Shown here piece by piece: positions 10,245 to 22,282 of a DNA stretch of 64,000 nt. The position numbers were made by a program, and so were the translations under genes. The first letter of the stretch is position 1; each line of letters opens with the position of its first letter. Source of the stretch: Bryum argenteum (Eukaryota; Streptophyta; Bryopsida; Bryales; Bryaceae). The notes under the pieces are model-generated. The model was not told where the DNA came from. It searched no databases and saw nothing but the letters and a program-made list of their open reading frames with translations. The DNA is taken from contig CM073328.1 of NCBI GenBank assembly GCA_037043015.1, positions 13,613,495 through 13,677,494 of the forward strand, given 5' to 3'.

Positions 10245-10760
10245 ATTAGGTTATTTTTATTGAAAACCTCCAAAGTTTGTCTAATTTAGTCATTTTAATC
10301 AAGTAAAAAGACCCTAAAATAGAAAATAAAATATCATGCACCTCACTGAAATCAAAGTATATATGCCTATAGATTTTCTTTTAGATTTTTAATTTTTTTT
10401 GGATCCATTCATAGATGAGGGAAAAAGTGTTGAATTTGAGGATTTGCAGGCATTATAGTGCACAATGAATTAATTTTTTTATTATTAAATAAATGATTTT
10501 GTATTCTATACAAGAAGATGTAGGTCATATTCAAAAATTATATTAAAATAAAAATGGTTGATATTCCATTTGCTTGATTCTATGGATTTTAGGTTATTGG
10601 GACATGACTTACTTTTTCAACTAAAAAATCAAATAAAATTACTTCAAAATATTTTTTTTAATTTTTAATTTTTTTTCTTGATACATTATAAGTATAGACA
10701 ACTAAAACCACATCTAATGTAGTCTTATTGTATTACAGTTTAAAAATGGATATGTTTGTC
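10245..10760. other. AT-rich insertion-like stretch inside SINA pseudogene
   Basis: About 500 bp of very AT-rich DNA lies between two RING-half remnants of the pseudogene. I could not find clear terminal repeats. It may be remaining intron sequence or an old insertion. Confidence 0.4.
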
Positions 10761-11159
10761 ACACCAGCATAGAGTGCAATTGTTCATGGGACAACCTTTT
10801 TGGGTACCCCAACCAGGAGAACACGAGGAAGACACCAGCTTCCCCTCTCGACACTGAAACAATACCTTAATAGTTAGTTTCCATTTCGGAGAAGACCAAA
10901 GTCAGTTCTAACAATAATCTACAATAGTCTACACCCCGCTTACCCATAGCCAATTCAACATATAAACACTTTCATAGGCTATGTGTTGATTTCGAGAAAT
11001 AACCTGGTAAACCGGCAATGAATTCGTTCCTTCATGATTGCAAGTGATGCAGCTCCATGAGGTGGGGAACATGTAACTTCTCTTTCTCTCGCCCATTTCC
11101 AGCAGTTCGTGAGAGTGAGCTTTCCAGCACTTCAGATCGGATCGCAATTTCTGCGCCAT

Positions 11160-12283
11160 CGCTGCTCTTAACTCCAAAATCTGATGCAAAAACTCCGTTA
11201 AAAAGGAACGAGCACTTACAGTTCAGCTTGAAAAAATGCTTCATCAGTAATAGAAGAGCCGTTCCTTATGCAAAGCTCAATGCGATGTAAACGACATGTT
11301 GGGCTCTGAAGTTGACGACTTGATCACACTAAAATATCCCATCACCTAATCATATGAATTGCTGAAGTTATCACTATGAGTCGCCAGAAATGTGACTTTG
11401 TAATGATTGTGTCATGTGTACCTTACTCATCATTAGGATCAGGATAATTCTGTAGTAAGAGGTAGTAATTCAACAAGTGTATGTGCACAATATTCTCGCT
11501 CAATATCATGTGCTCAATATCATGTGAAACCACTGTAGCAACGGAGAGAGGTTCACGAAAGTACAGTCAGGTACACTTCATTTACGAATTCTTGACATTT
11601 GGAATAACATTTCACATGTATTCATTCACTTTCTACAAAGAATTCTAAGCTACCGCAAGTTTGGCTGAATATTATAAAATCCGAAGGAATCGAGATGAGG
11701 AAGAGGAATTGTCCGACAAATGGTGAAAACTTTGGAAACGTGAGAAGCACCAAAATCTGAGGGCCAATATTTGTACACGAAGTGTACTTGACTGACATAC
11801 TAGTTACCCTTGGAGCTCTTTTCAAGAATCTGCAGTCTAAATTTTAAAAGATATCGAAAACCTCAACACAGCCTCGACTCCAGAACGGCCCTTACAGATG
11901 ACGAATGTACCTTCTCGTCTTGATTACAGTGCTTTAACATGATATTGAGTGAGAAAAATGTGTACATACAATGATTGAGTTACTTTTACTTAGTACAGAA
12001 TCATCGTGTGCTTATGATAATGTAAAATATGATACCCTCACATGTCACATATCTGGTGAATGATGGTATCTGATAACATTTACAATGATAAGCTGATTGA
12101 TTATTCAATCTTGTGTGATCAAGTTGTCAACTCCAACAGCCCAACATGTCCCCAGTTCACATCTCATTGAGCTGAAGCCTAACTGCACTGCTGATCTTTA
12201 CTACGTTTAAGGAGCATGTCTTCAAGCTGAGCAGTCCATTTTCTACAACGTTTTCGTATCAAAATTTAGAGGTGAGAGCAGCG
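11160..12283. promoter_or_regulatory. Head-to-head intergenic region of two SINA-like loci
   Basis: About 1.1 kb separates the divergent start codons at 11159 (- strand, pseudogene) and 12284 (+ strand). Near 12116-12136 is TGATCAAGTTGTCAACTCC, a motif that recurs upstream of all four intact SINA-like copies, here about 167 bp before the ATG. No other gene is visible. Confidence 0.5.
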
Positions 12284-13345
12284 ATGGCGCAGTTGCAGTC
12301 TGCCCTGAAGAGCTGGAAGGCTTACTCTCACGAACTGTTGAATGTGGTCGAGAGAAAGAGAAGTTACATATTCCCTTCTTCTATCGGCTGGAGCTGCATT
12401 ATTTGCGATGAAGATATTCAGTCATGTCCGGTTTATCAGGTTCGCTAGAGCTCACGAATAACACATTCAACTCAAAGCTACAGATCCATGAGATGTTTTT
12501 TTTTGAAGTTGTTAGAATGTGGATTGAATACATGTTACCGATTTTGCAGTATTGAGATCATTGCTAGACTGTCTGCCTTAGCGTTCTCTGAAGTGGAAAT
12601 TATTTATTTTACTATGGTGTTGTTTCAGTGTCAAAAGGGCCATCTGGCGTGCTCTTCCTGTTCTCGGAGTGGTAAAAAGTGCACTAAGTGCACAAACGCC
12701 GCAATCAGCCGCATCAGAAACCTCGCAGTCGAAGAGATGCTAGACTCCATCTTAATAACTTGCAAGAATGCTGCACTCGGTTGCAAAGAAATCGGCGATT
12801 TCATAGACCAGAAGGAATGGACAGACCACGAGAACACCTGCGAGTTCGCTCCCATTCCTTGTCCCATGCCAGGATGCCTTCAAGCAGGTGTAATGCACCG
12901 GTTGAATGGCCACCTGCTAACCAAACACAAAACAAGCACCGTGAGGGATTTGCCGTTGAAAGAATTCGAGCTGACGACGAGTTTGGTGGTACTGAGAGAC
13001 CCAGATTCAGGTACATTTTATGTACTCCATCAAGAGAGCACAACTTTGGGTGATACATTTCGAGTGACATCAGAAAGTGGTAAAAGATCGTATGATCTGA
13101 AGGTGACCATCGGCGAAGATGCAACGTATTCTTTCACGGGGAAATGCACTTCCAGCTCGCAGCAAGGCGGCATGTTGCTTATTCCGAAGCAGGCCAGCAG
13201 TGAACATCGGAGGAAGCGTTGCACAATTGAGCTGAATCGGGACGATCAACCTCTCAAGAAGCGATGCAAAACTGAGCCGGATGACGACGATATACCTCTT
13301 ACGTTCCTTTCTAAGAAGAAATTGTGCCAAACTGTGTTGAACTGA
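12284..13345 (+). CDS. SINA-like E3 ubiquitin ligase, copy 2 (intact)
   Basis: Two exons, 12284-12439 and 12629-13345, encode about 290 residues. The intron falls inside the RING, right after VYQ, as in every copy of this cluster. The RING runs CIIC...CPVYQ|CQKGHLACSSC...CTKC. The SIAH-type zinc finger follows (CKNAALGC...H...CEFAPIPCPMPGC...HLLTKH), then a TRAF-like beta-domain (LVVLRDPDSGTFYVL to GGMLLIPK). SINA/SIAH proteins are RING E3 ligases that bind substrates through the C-terminal domain. The C terminus has a basic, possibly nuclear-targeting patch (RRKRC, KKRCK). The first exon is only 52 codons. The single-copy state of each domain matches plant SINA-like proteins; substrates are unknown. 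Confidence 0.88.
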
Positions 13346-13859
13346 ATCGGGATCAAGCCATTGTTGAAAGAACGAGTTCCTTCACTTTCGTAGGCATCAT
13401 TGGATCAAATGTGTATATGTTTGTTAGTTACTTTTGATTTGCTGTGTACATCTCTCTATATTCCACAAAACTAGAAGACTGCATGCAAGCGGACTCTGTT
13501 CTGAACAATCTCTCTCTATTAGTGACAACTGATAATTTTTTACCGACTCTAATTTCTTACAACTCTCTCCTTCTCAATCTGCCCATATCGATTACAAGTG
13601 TAGTAGTCATAGACTTCAAGTGAGAGTTGCAACTGTGCGGAAAATTTAGATGAAGGCCTCCATGTTATGTTTCACCAGAGTATGATTGTGCATAGAATTG
13701 TGAAATGGAATTTTTGGAGGTTTTATAACAATGTGCCATGAGTTGCTTAGTTTGTAATAAGCTCCGTCAGTAGTCTGTTTGCAACTACCAGGTGTTACAT
13801 GAAAGAGTTAGCGTCCTCCACGATTTTTCTAGTGATATGGAGTGATGAATTTAGAAATT
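13346..13859. other. 3' flank of SINA-like copy 2
   Basis: No gene seen. This is the expected 3' UTR and spacer. Confidence 0.5.
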
Positions 13860-13953
13860 ATTCACTTTCATCAAGAGAGCACAATGTTGGGGGATACATG
13901 TCGGGTAAATGCAACTCCAGTGCGTAATGAGGAATGCTGCTCATCCCCAAATA
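13860..13953 (+). pseudogene. SINA-like C-terminal relic
   Basis: The piece TTCATCAAGAGAGCACAATG corresponds to the HQEST(T)LGDT segment. The following GGTAAATGCAACTCCAGTGC...ATGCTGCTCATCCCCAAA reads GKCNSS, two stops, then GMLLIPK, the end of the TRAF-like domain. Internal sequence is missing and stops are present. Confidence 0.7.
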
Positions 13954-15602
13954 GCTAGTACATCTACAGTCGATCACCCAACTGCATGTACTTACGAGGA
14001 ACATTCCATCCCAAGAGCATCTTATTATGTCGGATTATGGGGGCCGTCTGGATTTAGGTTTAGGTGTACTTACTGGATGCCAATCGGCATCAGTCGGCAT
14101 CAGACGTTTATTTAAATGCATATGCAGATGAATGCAGATGAGACCACACAGTTGAACAAAGCAGAATTCGGAATAGAGATACTAATAACTTATAATATCA
14201 TGTCAAATGTTCTCTCCATTCATCCTAAAATCGGAAGTATCGGAGGCTAATTCGATTACCATGCATGTCAATAGAATCAACTTCTGTGTACCTATGCAAT
14301 TGACCTAAGTATGCTGTACAGCACCGTACAGGTCACTCGTGCTCACCTTGCATCCCTAACTGATGCTTGCACCCCATAGCCCACCTTGCACAAAACAATC
14401 TTCAACTCTCAAGTACTGATAACATCCAGGTAGTCAAAGCAAGAATTAGAATTCTAAACAGGTTTCCACATTTTAGATTTGGTTCTCAACCCTGGATCAG
14501 GAATTGCCAAGTAACCTAACCTCTTATAAATTCAACCCACCATCGTCGAACAGAGTGTCAAAATAAGTAAAAAATCTCAACTCCAAGGAACGAAATTATC
14601 CGATTAAGCTAGATTAAAATCGAATGAATAGATCATAAAGCAGAAAACTCTTGCACTTTCCAAAGAAAAAATAAACGAATGTCAGGTTCAGAGATGACCC
14701 AGTGTTCATGAATCACTTCCTCCGTTGACTAACTATCACTTTCGGTAGAAGAATCTTGTAAATAAGAAACGATCATCGTAACAAACGGGTTCAATTATAT
14801 GGCAATTAAAACACCATTGGTATGCTAATTAAGTGGGACAAATTTAATAATACTGTATGATAAAATGTCAACAAGTTGATTAACTAAATGTTTCAAATTG
14901 ATATGATTGGCCCAGTTCATCAAAAAATGCACAATGTGATTGTTACAAAACTTGGCAAGTAGTTAATTTCTTCCAACAAGCAATCTTTGAATAAAGATTG
15001 AATCATTCTACTGCACCTTTTAGCAACTCTTGAAATTAGTCATTCCGTGCGAGTAGAATTTGACTATTGAATTTGAGATCAAACAAGACTACTTCAAGTG
15101 TGTCATTCGTAACATTTGAGATAGGGTCCTCCCCTCAAATTACTTCAGGCCAACCAATAAGTTCTAATCAATACAAAGGTTGCTCAAAGCGCCCATTCAA
15201 TTCAACTAAAGCTACGTATCTCCAATTATACAGAGCATTGTAAACCAGGATCACCGATCACGATTGGGTATACTGAGCTGTGTGACACGGTCAGCCTGGA
15301 AGAATCACAATGCGATGTCTACTTCGAATCCCATCATTTTATTCAAAAGACTTACGTACGGATGTGATGTAACCGCCGGAATGAACGTACAATCTCTGCC
15401 TGTCAAGGCTCCTAGTTCTGAATGACTACAATTATCATCACATCAATTGTTTGATTATTTGTCACATGTATGGAATTATGTAACAATGAATAACAACCAT
15501 GATTGTATATACAACTGCAACACTGTCTGCAATGTTTTCCGCTTCTACGTTTAAGCGTACGACATCACAGCTACCTAGTCACTGAAAGTTAGTACTAAGG
15601 AA
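13954..15602. other. Intergenic DNA
   Basis: AT-rich, no convincing coding frame or RNA gene seen. The right part is the 3' flank of the subtilase on the - strand. Confidence 0.5.
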
Positions 15603-17966
15603 TTAGCTGGAGACCAAGATGGCCACTGGGCTCCGCACAACATGCACTCCATCTGACCACGAAATGCTCGCATGCTCCTCCAGTGGACCTGATACAGTAG
15701 CACCCGCACGCGGCCGTACAGTTAGAGTGAACTTCCCAACCGATCCTTCCGCAGCAAAAGTGAGAGTGGCAGGCTCGATCACCACATCGAAATTTGCTCC
15801 CTGCTCCACGTGCACAGACGCTGTGTACATCGATCCACCTGCAGCCACGTTCTTCAACGATCGATTGAATGGTATGTCACCCGCATCTGCACCCACCGGA
15901 TAGAGAGCCACGAAAGATGGCAGATTGGCGTCTTCGATCCGAGCCGCTGGATTCGACGGGCACTCGAACCCTGCGTCCATGTCGAAGTCGAATATCTGGA
16001 GCTTCTGCTGGTCGTACCCCAAGCCGCACAGAAACAGCAGGTGGTCCGTCGACCCCATGTCGTACACCAGCCCCGGCTTCATTGCCTTCTCGGGCTGCAC
16101 GAATCCCGCCCCGAACGCCCACGGTGTCGCCGCCATGCTCGTCTCCACCGCCGTGATGGTCTCGCCCCGGTTGTCCAACGTCGTCGCCGTCGTCATCATG
16201 GCCGACTTGATGGCGGCAGGGCTCCACTGGGGATGCACCGAGCGCAATAGAGCCGCAATGCCACTGATATGGGGGCACGCCATCGACGTTCCCGACATGT
16301 AAGCGTACTGCTCGTTACGGATACCAGCTGCTAGGATGTCCTGTCCTGGCGCCGCGATGTCAGGCTTCAGCCACTGCGTTTGTGGACGGGTTGCAATATT
16401 GATGGGTCCTCGAGAGGAGAATCCTGCCACTTGGGGCGCTGGCGTTACGTTGTAGACCGTTTTAGCGCCATGGAGGGTGACCACTGGTAAAGCTCCAGTC
16501 ACTTCCCGGATGTATTTCATCAATATTTCACGCGCCTGGTTGCCAACATGTACCACAGCAAATGGCAGAACCTTGGCATAATTTATTTGATCGGTCAGTT
16601 TGTTGAGAACTCCTTCTCCTCGTTCAGCAGTGTTGCCGAGAATTACACCAACCACTCCATCTGGTTTAGATGGAAATTGGGCAGTTGACATATTGAAGTC
16701 GCAGAGTAGTATTTTCCCTGTGATGAGTGATTCATTCAGGGATCCCGGCGCACAGAATCTCGCATTCGCGGCAATGGCAGCATCTCCACCATAGATGATG
16801 GGCACTGCCTTCCCCTTCAGCGCCTTTCCATTGTAGATCGACCGCCCAGCTACGACTGTCCCGTCGCCTAGCACCACGTTCGACAGAATATCACGGTCCG
16901 AGGTGGTGGCCGCCACGGTGGTCATCCAGGGCGACACGTTCGCAATGGAGCCTACCAGTGCTCCCTGGTTTCCACCAGCGACAGACACGAACACACCTCG
17001 TTTCGCTGCGTTGAAAGCAGCGATGGCGATGCCGTTTTCGTAAAGGTCGTTGATGCCGGCCTCAGTCACGGTAGGACCAATGGAGACGGAGAGAATATCC
17101 ACGCCATCTTGCACAGCCTGGTCGAAAGCTTGGATGAAGTCCGAATCCGTGCCACCAGAGACCGCCGAGTTGGTCCACAAAACCTTGTACACTGCAATTC
17201 GTGCACGAGGTGCCATGCCCCTCGCCGTTCCTTTTGCTTGTCCTGAAGCACTAGCCCGATACCCCCATCGTCCAGCAGCTGTAGAAGCGCAATGAGTACC
17301 GTGGCCATTAAAATCGAGGGGAGAGCGGTAATCCGTCCCAGTGTCGTTGAGAGGGCCGGTCGCCTCGAAACCTTTTAAGATGTAGCGAGCGCCGATGATC
17401 TTGTTGTTACATTCTGCACCCGTGAAGTTGGTTCCTGCTTCGCACTCGCCTTTCCAGCCTTTCCAGGCCGGAATGGGTCCCAGCCCGTGGTCGCTGAAGC
17501 TGTGACGGTCAGGCCAGATTCCGGTATCCATGACGCCAATGATGACGTTTTCACCATAATTGCTCTCGGGCCACAGCTTGGAATCTTGGTCTGAGAGTCC
17601 CAGAAACTCCGGGGTGTGCGTGGTCTGGGCCTGGTGGAACCTGTCGGGGTAGACTGCGAGGACGCAGGGCAGGGTAGCCATGAACTCCGCTTGCTCCGGC
17701 GTGAGCCTGGCGGAGAATCCATTTAGGACGTGGTGGTAGACGTGGTGGAGAGTGTCCATGCCGTCGTCGGGGTGGTCGAGGGCGAGGAGGTGCTTGGCGC
17801 CGGCCATAAGCTCTGTGTACCAAGCATGCTTAGCCATGACGTCGAGATGCGTAGCGTTCTTGACAGTGTGGATGATGTACGTCTTGCTGCCGACGGGCGC
17901 ACCAATGCTCAGGTCCAGCAACGATGCCGAGACCATGATGAGAAGCATCAACCAGTGAGCCGCCAT
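15603..17966 (-). CDS. Secreted subtilisin-like serine protease (S8A, SBT family), single exon
   Basis: The protein has 787 residues. I chose the ATG at 17966 (MAAHWLMLLIM...) because the extra four upstream codons begin with GTG. Domains in order: signal peptide (about 1-23); I9 propeptide (KTYIIHT to FLGL, about 28-124); catalytic S8 domain with D147 (VMDTGIW), H222 (NGHGTHC), oxyanion N333 (AGGNQG) and S561 (SGTSMACPH); an inserted PA-type segment (about 370-500); and a C-terminal fibronectin-III-like domain. This is the standard architecture of plant subtilases, which mature by propeptide removal and act in the cell wall or apoplast. Lack of introns is common in this family. It lies within, but is unrelated to, the SINA-like cluster. 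The substrate is unknown. Confidence 0.95.
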   Translation of the reverse strand: MAAHWLMLLIMVSASLLDLSIGAPVGSKTYIIHTVKNATHLDVMAKHAWYTELMAGAKHLLALDHPDDGMDTLHHVYHHVLNGFSARLTPEQAEFMATLPCVLAVYPDRFHQAQTTHTPEFLGLSDQDSKLWPESNYGENVIIGVMDTGIWPDRHSFSDHGLGPIPAWKGWKGECEAGTNFTGAECNNKIIGARYILKGFEATGPLNDTGTDYRSPLDFNGHGTHCASTAAGRWGYRASASGQAKGTARGMAPRARIAVYKVLWTNSAVSGGTDSDFIQAFDQAVQDGVDILSVSIGPTVTEAGINDLYENGIAIAAFNAAKRGVFVSVAGGNQGALVGSIANVSPWMTTVAATTSDRDILSNVVLGDGTVVAGRSIYNGKALKGKAVPIIYGGDAAIAANARFCAPGSLNESLITGKILLCDFNMSTAQFPSKPDGVVGVILGNTAERGEGVLNKLTDQINYAKVLPFAVVHVGNQAREILMKYIREVTGALPVVTLHGAKTVYNVTPAPQVAGFSSRGPINIATRPQTQWLKPDIAAPGQDILAAGIRNEQYAYMSGTSMACPHISGIAALLRSVHPQWSPAAIKSAMMTTATTLDNRGETITAVETSMAATPWAFGAGFVQPEKAMKPGLVYDMGSTDHLLFLCGLGYDQQKLQIFDFDMDAGFECPSNPAARIEDANLPSFVALYPVGADAGDIPFNRSLKNVAAGGSMYTASVHVEQGANFDVVIEPATLTFAAEGSVGKFTLTVRPRAGATVSGPLEEHASISWSDGVHVVRSPVAILVSS

Positions 17967-18015
17967 TGCAGCGATCACTAGATCACCTGCTACGCAGAAT
18001 TCAGATCTTCAAGTG

Positions 18016-18033
18016 GTTATATATATATATAAA
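18016..18033 (-). promoter_or_regulatory. Candidate TATA box of the subtilase
   Basis: A TATATATATATATAAA-like run on either strand ends about 50 bp upstream of the subtilase ATG. That would leave a very short leader. A second TATAAAG on the - strand (18151-18157) is about 185 bp upstream and would give a more usual leader length. Confidence 0.45.
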
Positions 18034-19288
18034 GCTAAATAATCAAGATGTTGTCCGAGAACTCTGAGTGAGTCTAGTTTCAGCCGATGTTGACGGTGAC
18101 TGCTCGAAGTGCAAAGTGAGAAGGATGAGATGTACGCTGAGACGAGCCAGCTTTATATTCCTCAAAAGTGAGTGTGGGGTCAACTTTGTGGATTGTCGAA
18201 GTCATGGTGTCTGCGTGTGGACCCACAGACCTGGTTCAAAACTGTAGAGACTTTGTGGATGGCGCCTTCACTTGAGCTTTTGATTGATGCTCCTGTCCAA
18301 GTGGAAACAGAGTTGAATAAGTCTGAATCTCTACATTCATCACATGGAGTTCTTCAAAGAAATTCATCAAGAAAGGACACGAGGGGGTTGTCAACAGAGA
18401 CAAGTGAGTGAGTCAAGTGATCAACACGCTCACCCACAATTTTTGGGTATTTTTCGAGGATGGTGGGAAGGGATTATATGGTTCTCACGCTGCGAATATT
18501 GAACTACGTGCCATAAGAAATGACTCGAGATTGAAATGTGATGATAAGGAGGTAGGGAGTGTAGGATCATGGCAGGGGAGACTGTCTGGTAGTCGTAGCA
18601 GCGGCGAGCCGTCACGCCCGACCACGAGCGCGTCGGGAGGAGTTTGTCGTATTGACTTGAGGGTTACCACTTACCAGTTTTGAGGATTGAATACTTCACT
18701 GTAGCCTCCCTTGAAAAATTATGGGCCACTGTCTAGAGAAAAATGTCTAACAAGCGGCTAGTCGCAAATATCTCGAGTAGCAAATAAATTCTGAATATAC
18801 TTATGAACTATATTAATAAATATGCTCATTATTGTTATAGAAATATAATTACATAAGGTTGAATTGTTGGTGTTTAGAGTAATAAAACAATGCATGCATG
18901 ACAATTGTAGATCGAATGAGAGAAATAAATTAATTAGAATGTAGAAAGTTTCACACATATACGAATGTTTTCTACGATATTTTCATTAAACATCAATGTT
19001 GTACTTCAAATATCAATCACAATCTCATCGGCATACGTCAAATGAAGATATCAAAATATGCAGAATTCAAATAGTATTAAAAAAGCATCTTTCAAACTAT
19101 TGATGAATTTATATATTTTTTTAAAACATATATTTCACTTGTCATAAAATCATGTGATTTTTTTAAAAATGAACAAAGAGATATATAAATAAAGTACAAG
19201 ATGTGTATTTAAAAAAACAGCTAATTAGTATTTTTCAACAAATATGCTGCTATCTATGGCAAATAAAGAAACCGTAGTGTTCGGTGGA

Positions 19289-19471
19289 TCATACATGTCC
19301 AACTTGAGCAACAAGCCGATCTTCCGTGAATTCTCTAGGATGTCCTAGAAACCATTGATTGTGACCCCAATATATACCTATATGGCAGCCTTGCGGTGGG
19401 ACATGGTGAGAAAATAATCCCCGGTATTGATCTTCATCTTCATTAGCTTCTTCATACGTTGCTTCAAAATA
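19289..19471 (-). pseudogene. Orphan coding-like exon or gene relic
   Basis: On the - strand about 60 codons are open without an ATG. They read EATYEEANEDEDQYRGLFSH and then VPPQGCHIGIYWGHNQWF, then GHPREFTEDRLVAQVGHV and a stop. Composition and base content are protein-like and clearly richer in GC than the surrounding AT-rich DNA. I do not recognise the family. It could be a last exon of an unseen gene or a relic. Confidence 0.4.
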
Positions 19472-20668
19472 TCACATAGGCAAAGCTAATTAGCATACTT
19501 AGAATATGATTGGATTTTGAGGTTCAATATTTCAAGAATTTTTCAAGTACAAAATGCAATAAAAATCACATTTTATTATGATTTCCTTCTGAAATGAACC
19601 TAAAGTGCTTGGGAGGTGAGGTGATGTATGCTTACTTGTCTAAGATGAATTTTGATTATGTAGCCCAAACACTTTGTGAGTGTGTAGTAATGTCCAATAT
19701 GGTGTGTCTCGATGAAGTTTTCTTGCGAGGAATGAGATTTATTAATAAATTAGAGTAAAACACAGAGCTATCATACTAAGTGAACCCGTTTCAAACTGAA
19801 ATTACAGTATCATGTGGAGACAAACTTTTCAAGCAAATCAAGGTATTTTTTTGAGACGGAGGTGTACAAGATTGTATGGTTGACATATAGACAACTTACA
19901 TGTATTCATTTTCATTTATGACACTTTGGAAAAACTTGTGTTTCTAGTCTCTAGATCCCCTTTCACTCTAGAGGTAGTGGTGGGGAGTAAGTTATGCATA
20001 TAAGAGCTCATTGTTTTATAAATATATTTGAAAATATGATAATAATTTGGGCAACTATAAATTAAAGGGTTGCCTCAAGGAACCCTCCATTTGACTCCTT
20101 GGTAACACATAGAAGGCCATGTTCGTTAAATTGAGAATTTTCACAAACTCAATTGATGCTCAATTTGATGTTTTTCAATCATTTCTTGATTGATCCTATA
20201 TTTGTATTTTACTTTTTACTACAAATGGGAAGGTCATCGTTGACTTGAGGATAATTTAAAATTACAAATTCTAAAGAAAGTGCGGACTTTCTCAAATTAA
20301 TTGATAAAATGTTAGGGCAAAGTCTAAATATGACCATTTTATCTCAAATTAACGAATATGGCGTCATAGTGAATCTAATAGTAACTGACCATCCATAATT
20401 ACCATTTACATTTTCAACTCCTTGTTCAAAACATCACTATAGATTGATTACCTCTCTTGATTAAAAATGATGAAAGTGGACTAAAAGAAGAAGAGGTGAC
20501 CCTCATGTACCCTCTTCACCCTTTTTCAAAAATTCAAAGTTTTGCACTTTAAGAGGTCCTCCACCTCATGCCAATAGTGCAATTTCATTGGTCCTCACCT
20601 TAGCATCCAAATTTCCTATGCAGAAATAGTTGCTACATTTTTATTTGAGGGATTACTAAAATAGAACT

Positions 20669-20726
20669 ACAAACCCAAATAAAGTCTTGTAAGTTAATTA
20701 CAAACCCAAATAAAGTCTTGTAAGTT
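20669..20726. repeat. 31-bp tandem duplication
   Basis: ACAAACCCAAATAAAGTCTT plus GTAAGTT is present twice in direct order with a 31-bp period. Confidence 0.9.
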
Positions 20727-21077
20727 GTAAACTTGTAAATGAGAATCAACTCACCCACATTTCCCCCACATAGCAAAACTCTTGATACTCAAGGCATGGT
20801 AATGCTACAAAGTTTCCAATTATTTACAATCGGTCATTTAGACCTTCAGCCCTCGTTAAAGTGATCAAATTTCTCAAAATTTATTTTTTTCACTTTTGGC
20901 ATTAAGGATTCAGTAAGCCTCTGTGCCTACAATCATTATATTATTACCCACTACCACAGTGTTATTGTGGTGCTAATGATAATTAAGGCAAAATATGATA
21001 CACATTCAACCAGGTCACATTATGGTAATTCATGGTGATATCTCAACTATGATGAAGGTGGTTGGATATTTCAGAGT

Positions 21078-21096
21078 GATCAAGCAGTTAAATCCG
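21078..21096 (+). promoter_or_regulatory. Conserved upstream motif of SINA-like genes
   Basis: TGATCAAGCAGTTAAATCC lies 116 bp before the ATG at 21194. Close matches occur at 12116 (TGATCAAGTTGTCAACTCC), 24896 (TGATCAAGCTGTCAAATCC) and 29669 (TATCAAGCCGTCAGCTAC), each 110-170 bp upstream of an intact copy. Function is unknown; it may simply reflect shared ancestry. Confidence 0.5.
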
Positions 21097-21193
21097 CCAT
21101 CCAGGTCCAAATATCACTGAGCTGAGTGAGCCTCTTCTGTTATTCGAGACATTTTCGTGTGAGTAGCGTTTTTCTGAGGACTTGGAACTAAGA

Positions 21194-22282
21194 ATGGCGA
21201 TGGCGCAGTCGCAATCTGATTTCGAGAGCTGGACTGCTTGCTCTAACAAAGTGGCAGAGGCGGTGAGGAATAAGCGAAAATACATTCTGCCCACCACTAC
21301 TGGGTGGACATGCACGATCTGCGAGAGATCAATCGATAGCTGTCCGGTTTACCAGGTTAGTTCGTCTTTGCATGGGGTTCACAAAAGCGTCGTATCGAGA
21401 AATTGAAAAGTACAATATCTATGTAGTCGCTACAGCCGTTGGCTCTTCGTCTCCTTTCAGAAGCAACTACTAATAGCATTGTGTGATGTCTTATAGTGTA
21501 CAAAGGGACATCTGTCGTGCTCTCTATGTCACAAGAATGGCAAAGGTTGCACTTCGTGCCCAACTGATGAACCCTTCGGCATCAGGAACTTAGCCGTTGA
21601 AACGATCATAAAGTCAATGGAAGTGACTTGCAAATTTGCTCCCGTGGGATGCAAGCAGACCTGGACATTCTGCGAATTCAACCTGGAGAAAGGTATGAGA
21701 TGGTTTCATGAAGGAAGACTTTGCAAATTTAAGCCCATGGTATGCCCCATGCCAGGATGCTCGCAGGCGGGTGTGGAGCATGGCCTTTCCGAGCATCTGT
21801 CAACCAAACACAATATAATCAGGTTAGTGGAATTGGAGGATCTTGGTGACGACGATTCCAGCCTGAAGTACGTAGGATCATTCGAGCTGAAACCTTCCAC
21901 GAGTTTGGTGATGTTGAGAATGCGTAGGGATTGGAATGATCCCTGGGTATGCTTTTTACTCCGTCAAGACAGCCCAACGTGGGGCGAAACACTCCAAATC
22001 ACAGCACTTGAAGACGGATTCACATCACTCGAAGGATATGAAAAGCCCACGTTTAAACTGGAGGTTCGAACTTCGGACAAAGATGCAACGTGCATATACA
22101 CTTTAACGAGTGAATACACCTCCAGCGGCATGCTGATGATCCCCAAGCTGTCAGTCGGTGAGCCTTTCAAATGCAAGGTGACCCTTTCAGACGGAGTCGA
22201 GGATGACAAGGTGTACTCCGAAGATGACAAGGTGTACTCCGAAGATGACGTCGAGGACTTCGACGATGACAAGCAAGACTGA
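21194..22282 (+). CDS. SINA-like E3 ubiquitin ligase, copy 3 (intact)
   Basis: Exons 21194-21355 and 21497-22282 give about 315 residues. The protein begins MAMAQSQSDF. The upstream in-frame TTG at 21182 is not used as start. The RING is CTIC...CPVYQ|CTKGHLSCSLC...CTSC. The SIAH-type zinc finger is CKFAPVGC...CKFKPMVCPMPGC...HLSTKH, with an extra tryptophan-rich insertion (TWTFCEFNLEKG) between the finger halves. The TRAF-like domain runs from FELKPSTSLVMLR to GMLMIPK. The C terminus is a very acidic tail with a duplicated DDKVYSED unit encoded by a 24-bp direct repeat (about 22201-22248). Expected role: RING ubiquitin ligase. The upstream region is shared with copy 5, so these two arose by tandem duplication. 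Confidence 0.88.

Larger units (their letters stand above)
9388..11159 (-). pseudogene. Broken SINA-like RING/TRAF E3 ligase gene
   Basis: Exon 1 (11159-11004) is intact: it starts MAQKLRSDLK and ends LPVYQ at the same donor as the intact relatives. Downstream the gene is wrecked. A RING-half candidate (CREGKLVSSSC) lies at about 10853 and a second, frameshifted one at 10239. They are separated by about 500 bp of AT-rich DNA (10250-10750). The SIAH-type zinc finger is readable (10200-9925). A TAG at 9922-9924 replaces the Glu codon of the KEFEL segment seen in the 12.3-kb paralog. The TRAF-like domain is split by a 161-bp miniature element (9677-9837). The rest of the TRAF domain reads to a stop at 9388. 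It lies head-to-head with the intact gene at 12284. Confidence 0.88.
18034..21193. other. Long AT-rich intergenic region
   Basis: There are no full genes. The only coding-like piece is the open frame at 19289-19471 (- strand, listed separately). A 31-bp tandem duplication (ACAAACCCAAATAAAGTC...) lies at 20669-20726. The last 260 bp before 21194 resemble the region upstream of 25019 and form the promoter of the next SINA-like gene. Confidence 0.5.

Noticed and set aside
15619..17981. Several open frames on the + strand opposite the subtilase
   Set aside because: They are shadows of the GC-rich - strand gene with no independent protein features.
18408..18683. 91-codon + strand frame upstream of the subtilase
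   Set aside because: No recognisable domain, and the subtilase promoter lies nearby. Likely chance.
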